Shown here in pieces: positions 41,565-49,270 of a stretch of 64,000 bases of DNA; the first letter of the stretch is position 1; the number at the start of each line of letters is the position of its first letter. The stretch comes from Carthagonibacter sp032251515 (GTDB lineage Bacteria; Gemmatimonadota; Gemmatimonadetes; Palauibacterales; Palauibacteraceae): the NCBI GenBank assembly GCA_032251515.1, contig JAVVDU010000004.1, positions 1-64,000 of the forward strand. Reading direction: 5' to 3'. Position numbers and translations under genes: made by a program. Under the pieces are notes generated by a model. The model did no database searches, was not told the origin of the DNA, and saw only the letters and a program-made list of their open reading frames with translations.

Positions 41565-43010
41565 TCAGACTCGCAGCGCGATCGTCTCGTCGCCGTCGTC
41601 GTGTCCCGCCAGCGCGCCGAGTACCGGCCGGACCCGCAGGCGCAGGAACCGTTCGACCTGCTCCGCCGCCCGTCCGGTCAGGTCCTCGGGCCGCGACAGC
41701 GCCGCGAGCTCGTCGTGCCCCAGTCCGAATGCCGAATCGCCGGCGACACGCTCGAAGAAGTCGTTGTCCTCCGCGCCCTCGTCGAGGCGAGCCCGCGCCG
41801 CCATGGCGTGGACGCGGATGCGCTCGTGGAGGTCCTGACGGTCGCCGCCGCGCTCCACCCCGGCCAGCAGGATCTTCTCGGTGACGAGGAAGGGAAGGGC
41901 ACGGGCGAGCCGCGCCCGGATCACGGGCTCGTGGACCACGAGCCCGCCGGCGACGTCGGCCACGATGAGCAGGACGGCGTCGGCGGCGAAGAACGCCTCC
42001 GGCAGGGCGATCCGGCGGATCGCCGAGTCGTCCAGCGTCCGCTCGAAGCCCTGCACGGACGCCGTCCACGCCGCATCGATCTCCCGCGTGCAGAGATGCC
42101 GCGCCAGCGAGCATGCCCGCTCGCAGCGCATCGGGTTCCGCTTGTAGGGCATGGCGGACGATCCGATCTGCCGCTGCCCGAACGGTTCCTCGATCTCGCC
42201 GAAGCTCTGCAGGAGGCGCACGTCCTGCCCGAAGCGTCCCACGCTCGCCCCGATCCCCGCCAGCACGGAGAGGACGCGGTGGTCGAACTTCCGCGGATAG
42301 GTCTGGCCGACCACGTCCCAGGTGCCGGCGAACTCGAACCGGGCCGCGAGGCGGGCGTTCAGCTCGTCCACCTTCTCCGTGTCGCCGTCGAACAGGTCGA
42401 GGAAGCTCGCTTCGGTTCCCGTGGTGCCGCGCGCTCCGCGGAACTGCAGGCCCTCCAGCAGCGTCTCCACCTGCTCCAGGTCGGTCACGAGGTCCTGCAG
42501 CCACAGGGCGGCGCGCTTGCCGACGGTGACCGGCTGGGCGGGCTGCCAGTGGGTGTATCCGACGCACGGCAGCGCCTTCCAGCGGTCGGCGAACTCGGAC
42601 AGGGCCCGCATGGCGGCACCCAGGCGCCCCCGGACGATCCGGAGTCCGTCCCGGATCTGCACGAGCCCCGCGTTGTCGGTGACGAACGCGCTGGTCGCCG
42701 CCAGGTGCAGCCATGGGCGCGCTTCGGGGGCGACTTCGCCGAAGTGGTGCACGTGTGCCATCACGTCGTGGCGAAGCTCCGCCTCGATCTCGGCCACGCG
42801 CTCCAGGTCGATCCGGTCGCGCGCGGCGCGCATCGCCTCGATGGCCTCGGCGGGAATCGCTACGCCGAGGTCGCGCTGGATCTCGGCGAGGGCGATCCAC
42901 AGGTCGCGCCACGTGCGGGCCTGGCGGAGCGGCGAGAACACCTCGGCCATCGCGGCCGATGCGTACCGGTCGATCAGGGGGTGCGGGTAGCGGGTCACGG
43001 GAGTCGGCAC
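41565..43010 (-). CDS. purB: Adenylosuccinate lyase
   Basis: PurB cleaves SAICAR to AICAR and adenylosuccinate to AMP, both releasing fumarate. The 481-residue protein has HDVMAHVHHFGEV, THWQPAQPVTVGKR (catalytic histidine region) and the superfamily signature GSSAMPYKRNPMRCE (catalytic serine loop). YPHPLIDRYAS near the N-terminus resembles the larger eukaryote-like PurB group rather than the Bacillus enzyme. It starts at GTG 43010, four bases after the HtrA-like gene, and purC follows. The order truA-htrA-purB-purC-purF looks like one transcript. Confidence 0.94.
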   Translation of the reverse strand: MPTPVTRYPHPLIDRYASAAMAEVFSPLRQARTWRDLWIALAEIQRDLGVAIPAEAIEAMRAARDRIDLERVAEIEAELRHDVMAHVHHFGEVAPEARPWLHLAATSAFVTDNAGLVQIRDGLRIVRGRLGAAMRALSEFADRWKALPCVGYTHWQPAQPVTVGKRAALWLQDLVTDLEQVETLLEGLQFRGARGTTGTEASFLDLFDGDTEKVDELNARLAARFEFAGTWDVVGQTYPRKFDHRVLSVLAGIGASVGRFGQDVRLLQSFGEIEEPFGQRQIGSSAMPYKRNPMRCERACSLARHLCTREIDAAWTASVQGFERTLDDSAIRRIALPEAFFAADAVLLIVADVAGGLVVHEPVIRARLARALPFLVTEKILLAGVERGGDRQDLHERIRVHAMAARARLDEGAEDNDFFERVAGDSAFGLGHDELAALSRPEDLTGRAAEQVERFLRLRVRPVLGALAGHDDGDETIALRV

Positions 43011-43014
43011 CGCG

Positions 43015-44523
43015 TCATCCGATCTGGAAGGGCCAGGTGTTGTAGTACCTGCCGCCCCGGTTGTAGGTCACGAAGATCCTGCCGCTTCCGGCGAGGGAGC
43101 GGAAGAGCTCCAGCGCGTCCTCGGCCGTGTCCACGCGGCGCCGGTTGATGCCCACGATCACGTCGCCCTCCCGCATCCCCGTCACGCGGGCGGCACGGGC
43201 GGACAGCGCGGCCACGAGCGCGCCGCTCTCGACCTCCAGCGATCGCTCCACGGCGATGCCGGGGGTGACGGAGATCAGCTCCAGTCCCCGTACCACCTCC
43301 ACGCGCTCGGCCTGCTCGCTGGGCAGCTCCTCGATCCGGAGACGCGCCGAGCGGATGCGTCCGCCCCGCCGGTACTGCACCTCTACCGCCGCCCCGACGC
43401 CCGCGTCAAGCAGGCCGACCTCCCAGTCGAGGGGAGAGGTGATCGGGCGGCCATCCACCACGAGCAGCTCGTCTCCCTCGGCGAGACCGGCCTCGCCGGC
43501 GGGCGAGTTCGGCGCCACGCGCCGGATCTCGGTGCGCGGGAAGCGCGACCTCTTCGTCTCCACGCTCTGGGGCTCGACCCCGACCCAGGGCCGCCGGACC
43601 TGACCGAACTCGCGCAGCTCCGCGGCAATCCGCAGGGCCCGGTCGATCGGGATCGCGAAGCCGATTCCCTCCGAGCCGCCGGACTTCGAGAGGATCGAGG
43701 CGTTCACTCCGATCACCCGGCCCTCGGCGCTCACGAGCGGCCCGCCGGAGTTGCCGGGATTGATCGCCGCGTCGGTCTGGATGAGATCGGCGCTCAGCTT
43801 GCCCTCGGCCCTGTCGAGGATGTCGCGGCCCACGCCGGATACGACGCCCGCCGTCACGGTGGCCTCGGCGTTCGCCAGCACGTAGCCGAACGGGTTCCCG
43901 ATCGCGATGGCCGGCTCGCCGACCACCAGGTCCGACGAGGTGCCGAGGGGGGCGGCGGGCACGGCACCGGGCCGGATCTGCAGCACGGCGATGTCGGTGA
44001 GCGGATCGGAGCCGATCACCTCGGCCCGGTGCAGGGCGCCCGACATGTCCGCTACCACAATGGAGTCGCCGCCGGCCACCACGTGCTCGTTCGTGAGGAT
44101 CGTGCCCCGGTCGTCGATCGCGAAGCCGGAGCCGAGGCTCGGGACGCGGCGCTCGAACTGCCGCGGCACCATGCCCAGGAACTCGTCGAACAGGCTGCGA
44201 CGGGTGACCGTGCGGGTGGAGATCACCGTAATGCTGACCACGGAGGGCGCGACCTGCTCCGCCGCCGCGACGATCGGGGTGGAGCGGGGACCCGCCAGGC
44301 CCCGTTCCCGGGCAGGCGTCGCCTGGGAGGGCGTGGCTCGCGAGGGGGCGGAGGCGAACGCGGGACGGGGCGTTCCCGCGTCCGGAACGGCAGCCGCGGC
44401 GGAGGCGGCGGGCGCCACGTCCGGCGTCCGGTCGGCCGGGCGCGCCAGGCGCGACCCGACGGCCAGTCCGACGGGGAAGGACGACGCCGCGAGGACCAGG
44501 GGAACGAGGATCCGTCGTCTCAC
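43015..44523 (-). CDS. htrA: Periplasmic HtrA/Do-family serine protease with two PDZ domains
   Basis: This envelope quality-control protease is 502 residues. It has an N-terminal membrane anchor or uncleaved signal (ILVPLVLAASSFPVGLAVG) and an alanine/proline-rich linker. The trypsin-like domain has its histidine in LTNEHVVAGGD, aspartate in SDPLTDIAVL and serine in INPGNSGGPLVS. Two PDZ domains (about 330-410 and 420-495) follow, and the protein ends NTWPFQIG. The full triad suggests activity. It starts at GTG 44523 within the truA stop codon. Do-family members are often stress-induced, but here it sits among housekeeping genes with no sign of its own promoter. Confidence 0.93.
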   Translation of the reverse strand: MRRRILVPLVLAASSFPVGLAVGSRLARPADRTPDVAPAASAAAAVPDAGTPRPAFASAPSRATPSQATPARERGLAGPRSTPIVAAAEQVAPSVVSITVISTRTVTRRSLFDEFLGMVPRQFERRVPSLGSGFAIDDRGTILTNEHVVAGGDSIVVADMSGALHRAEVIGSDPLTDIAVLQIRPGAVPAAPLGTSSDLVVGEPAIAIGNPFGYVLANAEATVTAGVVSGVGRDILDRAEGKLSADLIQTDAAINPGNSGGPLVSAEGRVIGVNASILSKSGGSEGIGFAIPIDRALRIAAELREFGQVRRPWVGVEPQSVETKRSRFPRTEIRRVAPNSPAGEAGLAEGDELLVVDGRPITSPLDWEVGLLDAGVGAAVEVQYRRGGRIRSARLRIEELPSEQAERVEVVRGLELISVTPGIAVERSLEVESGALVAALSARAARVTGMREGDVIVGINRRRVDTAEDALELFRSLAGSGRIFVTYNRGGRYYNTWPFQIG

Positions 44524-45365
44524 GGCCCGTCTCCGGATCGGGGGTCCGCGGCCTGCCGGGCGCGCAGCGGCCACAGGCCGGGCACGCCGGGGCCGCGATT
44601 CCACCCCGTGGCGTAACGGACGCCCGTCAGGTAGAGCCCCGACGCCGGGGCCGGGCGGGGCGGGCGGGCGCCCGGCGCGCCCGCCCGCAGGACCGCCAGG
44701 TCGCCGGCTCCTCGTCTCCCGATCGCCACCTCGACCATGGTCGCCACGAGATACCTTACCATCCGGTGCAGGAAACGGTCCGCCACGATGACGAACCTCA
44801 GGTCGCCCGCGGGCGTCGGCAGCCACACGGCCCGCTCCACGGTGCACTCCGTCCCTCCCTCGGGCCGCCGGCGCGACAGGGCGCGGAAGTCGCCCCGGCC
44901 GAGCAGGGTCGGGGCCAGTGCCTCCAGCGTCGCCGGGTCCGGGCTCCGGCCGGGGGCCCACACGCGCCCGGAGCGCAGCGGCGAGGCACCGTCCGGCCCC
45001 GGTGCCACGAAATACTCGTAGCGTCGTCCCGTGGCCGAGAACCGGGGATGGAATCCGGGTGCGGCCCGCTCGACGGTCACGGCCCGCACGTCCTCCGGGA
45101 GCAGCGCCTGCAGGGCCCGCCGCAGCCGGGAGGGGTCCCAGGCGGACGGCGCGGTGAACCGGATCTCCTGGGCGGTGGCGTGCACGCCCGTGTCGGTCCG
45201 GCCCGCGCCGACGATGCGGGTGGGCGCGTCGAACAGGCGTGACAGGACCGCCTCGATCTCGCCCTGCACGGTGCGGGCGTCCGGCTGGACCTGCCAGCCG
45301 GCGAAGCGCACGCCGTCGTACTCGATCGTGGCGCGGAACCGGTCGCCCCCGGGGGCTTCACTCAC
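44520..45365 (-). CDS. truA: tRNA pseudouridine(38-40) synthase TruA
   Basis: TruA makes pseudouridine at positions 38-40 of many tRNAs. The 281-residue protein has RATIEYDGVRFAGWQ at the N-terminus, the catalytic aspartate in GAGRTDTGVHA, RRYEYFV and FLHRMVRYLVATMVEVAIG near the C-terminus. The C-terminal tail is about 25 residues longer than usual and rich in arginine and proline. GTG 45365 lies six bases after the -10 of a good promoter, and no ribosome-binding site fits. This suggests a leaderless transcript covering truA, htrA, the pur genes and perhaps ppdK. Confidence 0.94.
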   Translation of the reverse strand: MSEAPGGDRFRATIEYDGVRFAGWQVQPDARTVQGEIEAVLSRLFDAPTRIVGAGRTDTGVHATAQEIRFTAPSAWDPSRLRRALQALLPEDVRAVTVERAAPGFHPRFSATGRRYEYFVAPGPDGASPLRSGRVWAPGRSPDPATLEALAPTLLGRGDFRALSRRRPEGGTECTVERAVWLPTPAGDLRFVIVADRFLHRMVRYLVATMVEVAIGRRGAGDLAVLRAGAPGARPPRPAPASGLYLTGVRYATGWNRGPGVPGLWPLRARQAADPRSGDGP

Positions 45366-45371
45366 GCCGCG

Positions 45372-45399
45372 AAGGTAGGACGCGGCCGGAGGAAGTCAA
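45372..45399 (-). promoter_or_regulatory. Predicted truA promoter (leaderless)
   Basis: On the minus strand TTGACT (45394-45399) is followed after 16 bases by TACCTT (45372-45377), and the GTG start of truA begins six bases later. The spacer contains CCGGCCGCGTC, also found in the asnS promoter, and the -10 continues as TACCTTCG. Confidence 0.6.
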
Positions 45400-45417
45400 C
45401 GGCGGTCGCGCGGCGGC

Positions 45418-46029
45418 TCAGTACCGCCGGATCACCCCGACGACGATGCCCTGGATCCGCACCCGACCCGCCTCCAGCCGGAGCGGCGCGACGGCCGGGT
45501 TCGCGGGCTGCAGCCGCACCAGCCCGCCGCGCTCGCGGTGGAACCGCTTCACGGTGGCCGCCTCTCCGTCCACCAGGGCGATGACCATCTCCCCGTCGCG
45601 CGCGGATTCACGGGCCTGGACCACGACGTAGTCCCCGTCGCGGATCTGCTCGTCGATCATCGACTCGCCCCGCACGCGGAGGACGTAATGGCTGCCGGCC
45701 GTGCCGCTGACCATGTCTTCCGGAACCGCGATCTGCTCCTGCTCGCGGATCGCCTCGATCGGCTCGCCCGCCGCCACCGTGCCGAGCAGGGGGAGGTCCA
45801 CCGCCGCCAACCGGAGCTCGGTGCGGGTCAACTCGATGGACCGGCTCTCGTTGTAGGATTTCCGGATGTATCCCTTGGCCTCGAGGTTCGCGAGGTGCTC
45901 GTGAACCGTGGCCAGCGACCGGTACTGGAAGAACGCCGCGATCTCTTCGAAGCTCGGCGAGAAGCCGTGAGCGTCGAGAAAACTCTCGAGGAAGTCGAGG
46001 ATTTCCTTCTGCCGCCGAGTCAGCGCCAT
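45418..46029 (-). CDS. lexA: SOS-response repressor LexA
   Basis: LexA represses DNA-damage genes and cleaves itself when RecA filaments form. The 203-residue protein has an N-terminal winged helix (LTRRQKEILDFLESFLDAHG) and the cleavage site Ala-Gly in GTVAAGEPIEAI. The serine is in RVRGESMIDEQI and the lysine in EAATVKRFH. I chose ATG 46029 because GGGAG lies eight bases upstream; GTG 46038 is an in-frame alternative. Two copies of a GTTC-N7-GTTC-like element cover its own promoter, so autoregulation is likely. truA follows after 52 bases. Confidence 0.95.
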   Translation of the reverse strand: MALTRRQKEILDFLESFLDAHGFSPSFEEIAAFFQYRSLATVHEHLANLEAKGYIRKSYNESRSIELTRTELRLAAVDLPLLGTVAAGEPIEAIREQEQIAVPEDMVSGTAGSHYVLRVRGESMIDEQIRDGDYVVVQARESARDGEMVIALVDGEAATVKRFHRERGGLVRLQPANPAVAPLRLEAGRVRIQGIVVGVIRRY

Positions 46030-46057
46030 CGCTGCCACTCCCGGAGAAACGCCGCAT

Positions 46058-46075
46058 CCCGAACGCGAACCGAAG
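46058..46075 (-). promoter_or_regulatory. Candidate LexA operator, site 1
   Basis: On the plus strand this reads CCCGAACGCGAACCGAAG. The minus strand gives CTTC-N7-GTTC, one base from the GTTC-N7-GTTC box known for alphaproteobacterial LexA. It covers the predicted lexA transcription start. Confidence 0.5.
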
Positions 46076-46077
46076 GA

Positions 46078-46106
46078 AGTCTACCCGAACAGGAACCGAA
46101 CCGCAA
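46078..46106 (-). promoter_or_regulatory. Predicted lexA promoter
   Basis: On the minus strand TTGCGG (46101-46106) and TAGACT (46078-46083) are 17 bases apart. The RNA start would lie near 46071, giving a leader of about 42 bases with a GGGAG ribosome-binding site before ATG 46029. Confidence 0.6.
46084..46101 (-). promoter_or_regulatory. Candidate LexA operator, site 2
   Basis: On the plus strand this reads CCCGAACAGGAACCGAAC, 15 of 18 bases identical to site 1 and 26 bases from it. The minus strand contains an exact GTTC-N7-GTTC. It fills the spacer between the -35 and -10 of the lexA promoter, so a bound protein would block RNA polymerase. Confidence 0.6.
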
Positions 46107-46151
46107 GCCGGGCGTTGCCGCCGACGGGAATCCGCGCGAACTTGGGCCGCC

Positions 46152-49100
46152 ATGAACCCCCGTGACCGCCATCGTCGCCGTTCGGGCGGATCGCTCGTCG
46201 CCCGGCCCGCTCGCGCCGTGCGGCGTGCGGGCCTGGTCGGGCCGCTGACGGCGGCCGCGCTTCTCGGCCCGTCCGCGACGCCGGCCCCCGCCCAGGACCT
46301 GCCGCTCACCGAGGAAGCCGCGCGGCGGCTCTCTCCGTCGCTGCGCGCCGCCCTGCCCGGACTGCCGGCGGGGGAGCGGCTGCCCGTGATCGTGCAGTTC
46401 CGCGCCGTGGAAGCCGCGCCGCCGCCCGTCGGGGAAGCGGACGCGGTACCCGCCCTGCAGCGCCGGGCCGCACTGTCGCTGGCGCCGCTGGACGCGCTCG
46501 CGCCGGCGGGCGACCCGGAGCTGGAGGTGACGGAACGCCTGTGGGTCGTCCCGGCCGCCCTGGCCGAGGCGAGCCCGGCCGGGATCGTGCGTCTCGCGGA
46601 GACGGCGGGCGTCGAGCGGGTCTGGCGCGACGAACCGCTCGAGGTGGTGCTTCCCCCGTCGGTCTCCCTGTTCGCCGAGCCGGCCTTCGTCTCCGACGCG
46701 CTCCGGCAGATCGGCGCCGACGCGGTGTGGGCGGGCGGGGCGACGGGGCGGGGCGTCACCGTGGCGATCTTCGACACGGGCGTCGACGGGGCGAACCGGA
46801 TGCTGGCGTCGCGCTGGCGAGGCAGGAACGGCGACTTGCGGGCGGCGTGGTTCGATCCCTTCCGTCGGGCCAGCGGCCCGCAGGACCTGAACGGACACGG
46901 GACCCAGGTGGCCGTGGCGGCCGTCGGGGCCCTGCCGGCCGGCGATACCCTGCGCCTTCCCGATGGCGGCGTGCTCGTGGCGACGTCCGGGCTGGACGTG
47001 GTCGCCGGCCCGGCCCCGGAGGCGGAGTGGATCGCCGCCCGGGTGTTCGATGCGCTGGGTGGGGGCGTGTTCACGCGGCGCTCCGTGCTGCTGCAGGCCT
47101 TCCAGTGGGCCCTCGACCCGGACGGATCGCCGGCCACGGACGACGCTCCCGACGTGATCAACAACAGCTGGGGGATCTTTCCCGGCACCGCGGATTTCGA
47201 CCCCTGCGAGGACCTGATCTACGACGCCATCGACGCGGCCGAGGCGGCGGGGGTCGCGGTGCTGTTCGCCAGCGGGAACACGGGGCCCGACCCGGGCTCC
47301 GTGGCGGCCCCGGCGGCCCGGGACGATCCGCAGCTCCGGAGCTTCGGGGTCGGAGCGACCCGGGGCGCGGACGCGACGCTGGAGGTGGCGCCGTTCAGCG
47401 GCCGCGGCCCGTCGCCGTGCGCCGGCGGGATCAAGCCCGAGATCGTCTCTCCCGGCACCGTGCCGCAGGTCGTGGCGGCGGGTCCCGGATCGGCGCGCCT
47501 CACGGGCTTCGCCGTCGGGGGCACGTCCTTCTCGGTGGCGCAGGCGTCCGGCGCGCTGGCGGTGCTGCGCCAGCGGCGCCCCGCCGATCCGGCCCGCGTG
47601 CTGAAGCAGGCCCTGATGGACGGGGCCCGGGACATCGGTCCCCCGGGCCCCGACAACGATGCGGGGCACGGGATCCTGGACGTGCCGGGCGCGCTGGCCG
47701 CGGCGGGCGCCTCGATCCGTGCGCCGCACCTCCAGCTGGCGGGGGCCTGGGTGGACGAGGGCCGGATGGCGCTGCGTCTGCGGAACCGGGGCGACGGGGA
47801 CTGGCCGGGAGGAGAGGTGCGGCTCGCGGTGCGGGAGACCGGCGAGGCCGGCAGCGGCCCCGTCCCATCCCTCGATGCCGGCGGGTCGGTGCTCGTCTCG
47901 CTGCCCCTGGGGAGCGGGCCCGGAACGCGGACGGTCGAGCTGGAGGTGCGCGACGCCACGGGGGCCACCTCGCTGCTGCGCCTCGTGCGGGTGGCGCCGC
48001 CGAACGTGTTCGGGGGATTCGTGCTCGCGTCCGGCGAGCTGGCGGTCGGCGCCAACGACTTCGGCCGGATCGGGCAGGTCGCGGGGCAGGAGGGGCTCGT
48101 GTGGCGGGGCGAGGAGCTCCTGCCCGCGGCGGGGATCGGCATCGCGGCCGGCGGCCGGCTCTCGGACGCCTTCTACGTGACGGTGCTGGGCCGCCCGGAC
48201 CAGAAGACGCGGCCGCCCGCCATCGACACGGACTGGGCGCCGCAGCGCGCTGCAACGGACGTGGGAGCCGCCGCCACCGACCTGCGGTTCGACGACTTCG
48301 ATGCGCTGGTGCCGCTCGGCGTCGAGGTGACGGCCCGGCTCGAGGCGGTCGCGGCGGCGGGGGCCGGCGGCCTGGCGATCACGGCGCGGGTGCGGAACCG
48401 CTCCGCCACGGCGCTCGCCGACGTGCGGCCGGCCCTGCTGGCCGACTTCGACCTCGCGGGCGGCGAGGCGGTCCGCTTCTCTCCCCGCCTCGAGGCGCTC
48501 GTGTTCGAGGCGCGCGGCGGCGCCGGACCGATCGCCGTCCTCGCCGGCGACACGGGGCCGGAGGCGGGTTCGGTGGCGGACCTGCCCCTCGGCACGCCCG
48601 GAGCGGGGGGCTTCTACGAGCCCGGCAGCGGTTTGCTGGTGGACGAGTTCGCGGAGGAGACGCGGCGGGCGCTCGTCGAAGGCGCATCCACCGCGAACCT
48701 GCCGGGCGCCGCCACCGCGACGGATCGCGCCGGCCTGGTGACCGCCGCGGCGCGGCCGCTGGCCGCCGGGCAGGAGTCGGCGTTCCGTTTCTGGCTGCTG
48801 GCGGCGGACGACGAGGACGCCGCCGCCGCGCTGCTCGCCGAGCTGCGCGCCGCCACGCCGCAGCCGCCCCCCGGACCGGGAGACGGGTTCGCCGTTCGCC
48901 CGCCGTTCCCCAATCCGCTGCGCATCGGGGAGGGCGAGATCCGGTTTCCCGTCGACGTGCCCGACGCGGCGCGCACCGGCGGCGCCCGCCTGTCGCTCGA
49001 GATCTACGACCTGGCCGGGCGGCGTCTGTTCCGTCGCACCGAGACCCTCTCAGCGGCCGGAGCCCTTCCGGTGTTCGCGTGGGATGGCAGGCTGGCGGAC

Positions 49101-49187
49101 GGGTCGCCGGCGGCGGGCGGAGTCTACCTCTACGTGGTGGAACTGGATGACGCCCGGCGCACCGGCCGCCTGATGCTGGTCCGCTGA
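46152..49187 (+). CDS. Secreted subtilisin-like (S8) serine protease with C-terminal FlgD/T9SS-like domain
   Basis: The 1011-residue protein has a signal peptide ending near PAPAQDLP (about 48), an inhibitor-like propeptide region, and an S8 domain. Its aspartate is in IFDTGVDG (about 207), histidine in NGHGTQVA (about 248), oxyanion asparagine in FASGNTGPD and serine in GGTSFSVAQASG (about 459). The serine motif departs from the usual GTSMAAP. A long beta-rich region follows, and residues about 918-1011 form a FlgD-like fold (PPFPNPLRIGEGEIRF, YDLAGRRLFRR, GGVYLYVVEL) similar to sorting or anchoring domains of secreted proteins. The ATG has no ribosome-binding site. It is divergent from lexA. 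Confidence 0.85.
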   Translation: MNPRDRHRRRSGGSLVARPARAVRRAGLVGPLTAAALLGPSATPAPAQDLPLTEEAARRLSPSLRAALPGLPAGERLPVIVQFRAVEAAPPPVGEADAVPALQRRAALSLAPLDALAPAGDPELEVTERLWVVPAALAEASPAGIVRLAETAGVERVWRDEPLEVVLPPSVSLFAEPAFVSDALRQIGADAVWAGGATGRGVTVAIFDTGVDGANRMLASRWRGRNGDLRAAWFDPFRRASGPQDLNGHGTQVAVAAVGALPAGDTLRLPDGGVLVATSGLDVVAGPAPEAEWIAARVFDALGGGVFTRRSVLLQAFQWALDPDGSPATDDAPDVINNSWGIFPGTADFDPCEDLIYDAIDAAEAAGVAVLFASGNTGPDPGSVAAPAARDDPQLRSFGVGATRGADATLEVAPFSGRGPSPCAGGIKPEIVSPGTVPQVVAAGPGSARLTGFAVGGTSFSVAQASGALAVLRQRRPADPARVLKQALMDGARDIGPPGPDNDAGHGILDVPGALAAAGASIRAPHLQLAGAWVDEGRMALRLRNRGDGDWPGGEVRLAVRETGEAGSGPVPSLDAGGSVLVSLPLGSGPGTRTVELEVRDATGATSLLRLVRVAPPNVFGGFVLASGELAVGANDFGRIGQVAGQEGLVWRGEELLPAAGIGIAAGGRLSDAFYVTVLGRPDQKTRPPAIDTDWAPQRAATDVGAAATDLRFDDFDALVPLGVEVTARLEAVAAAGAGGLAITARVRNRSATALADVRPALLADFDLAGGEAVRFSPRLEALVFEARGGAGPIAVLAGDTGPEAGSVADLPLGTPGAGGFYEPGSGLLVDEFAEETRRALVEGASTANLPGAATATDRAGLVTAAARPLAAGQESAFRFWLLAADDEDAAAALLAELRAATPQPPPGPGDGFAVRPPFPNPLRIGEGEIRFPVDVPDAARTGGARLSLEIYDLAGRRLFRRTETLSAAGALPVFAWDGRLADGSPAAGGVYLYVVELDDARRTGRLMLVR

Positions 49188-49270
49188 GGCAGCCCGCCGC
49201 GGCGCGGACCGTTCCGGCGCCGCGGTACGACGGGCCTGCGCATTCGAGTCCATGCACGCGGGAGGAAGCA

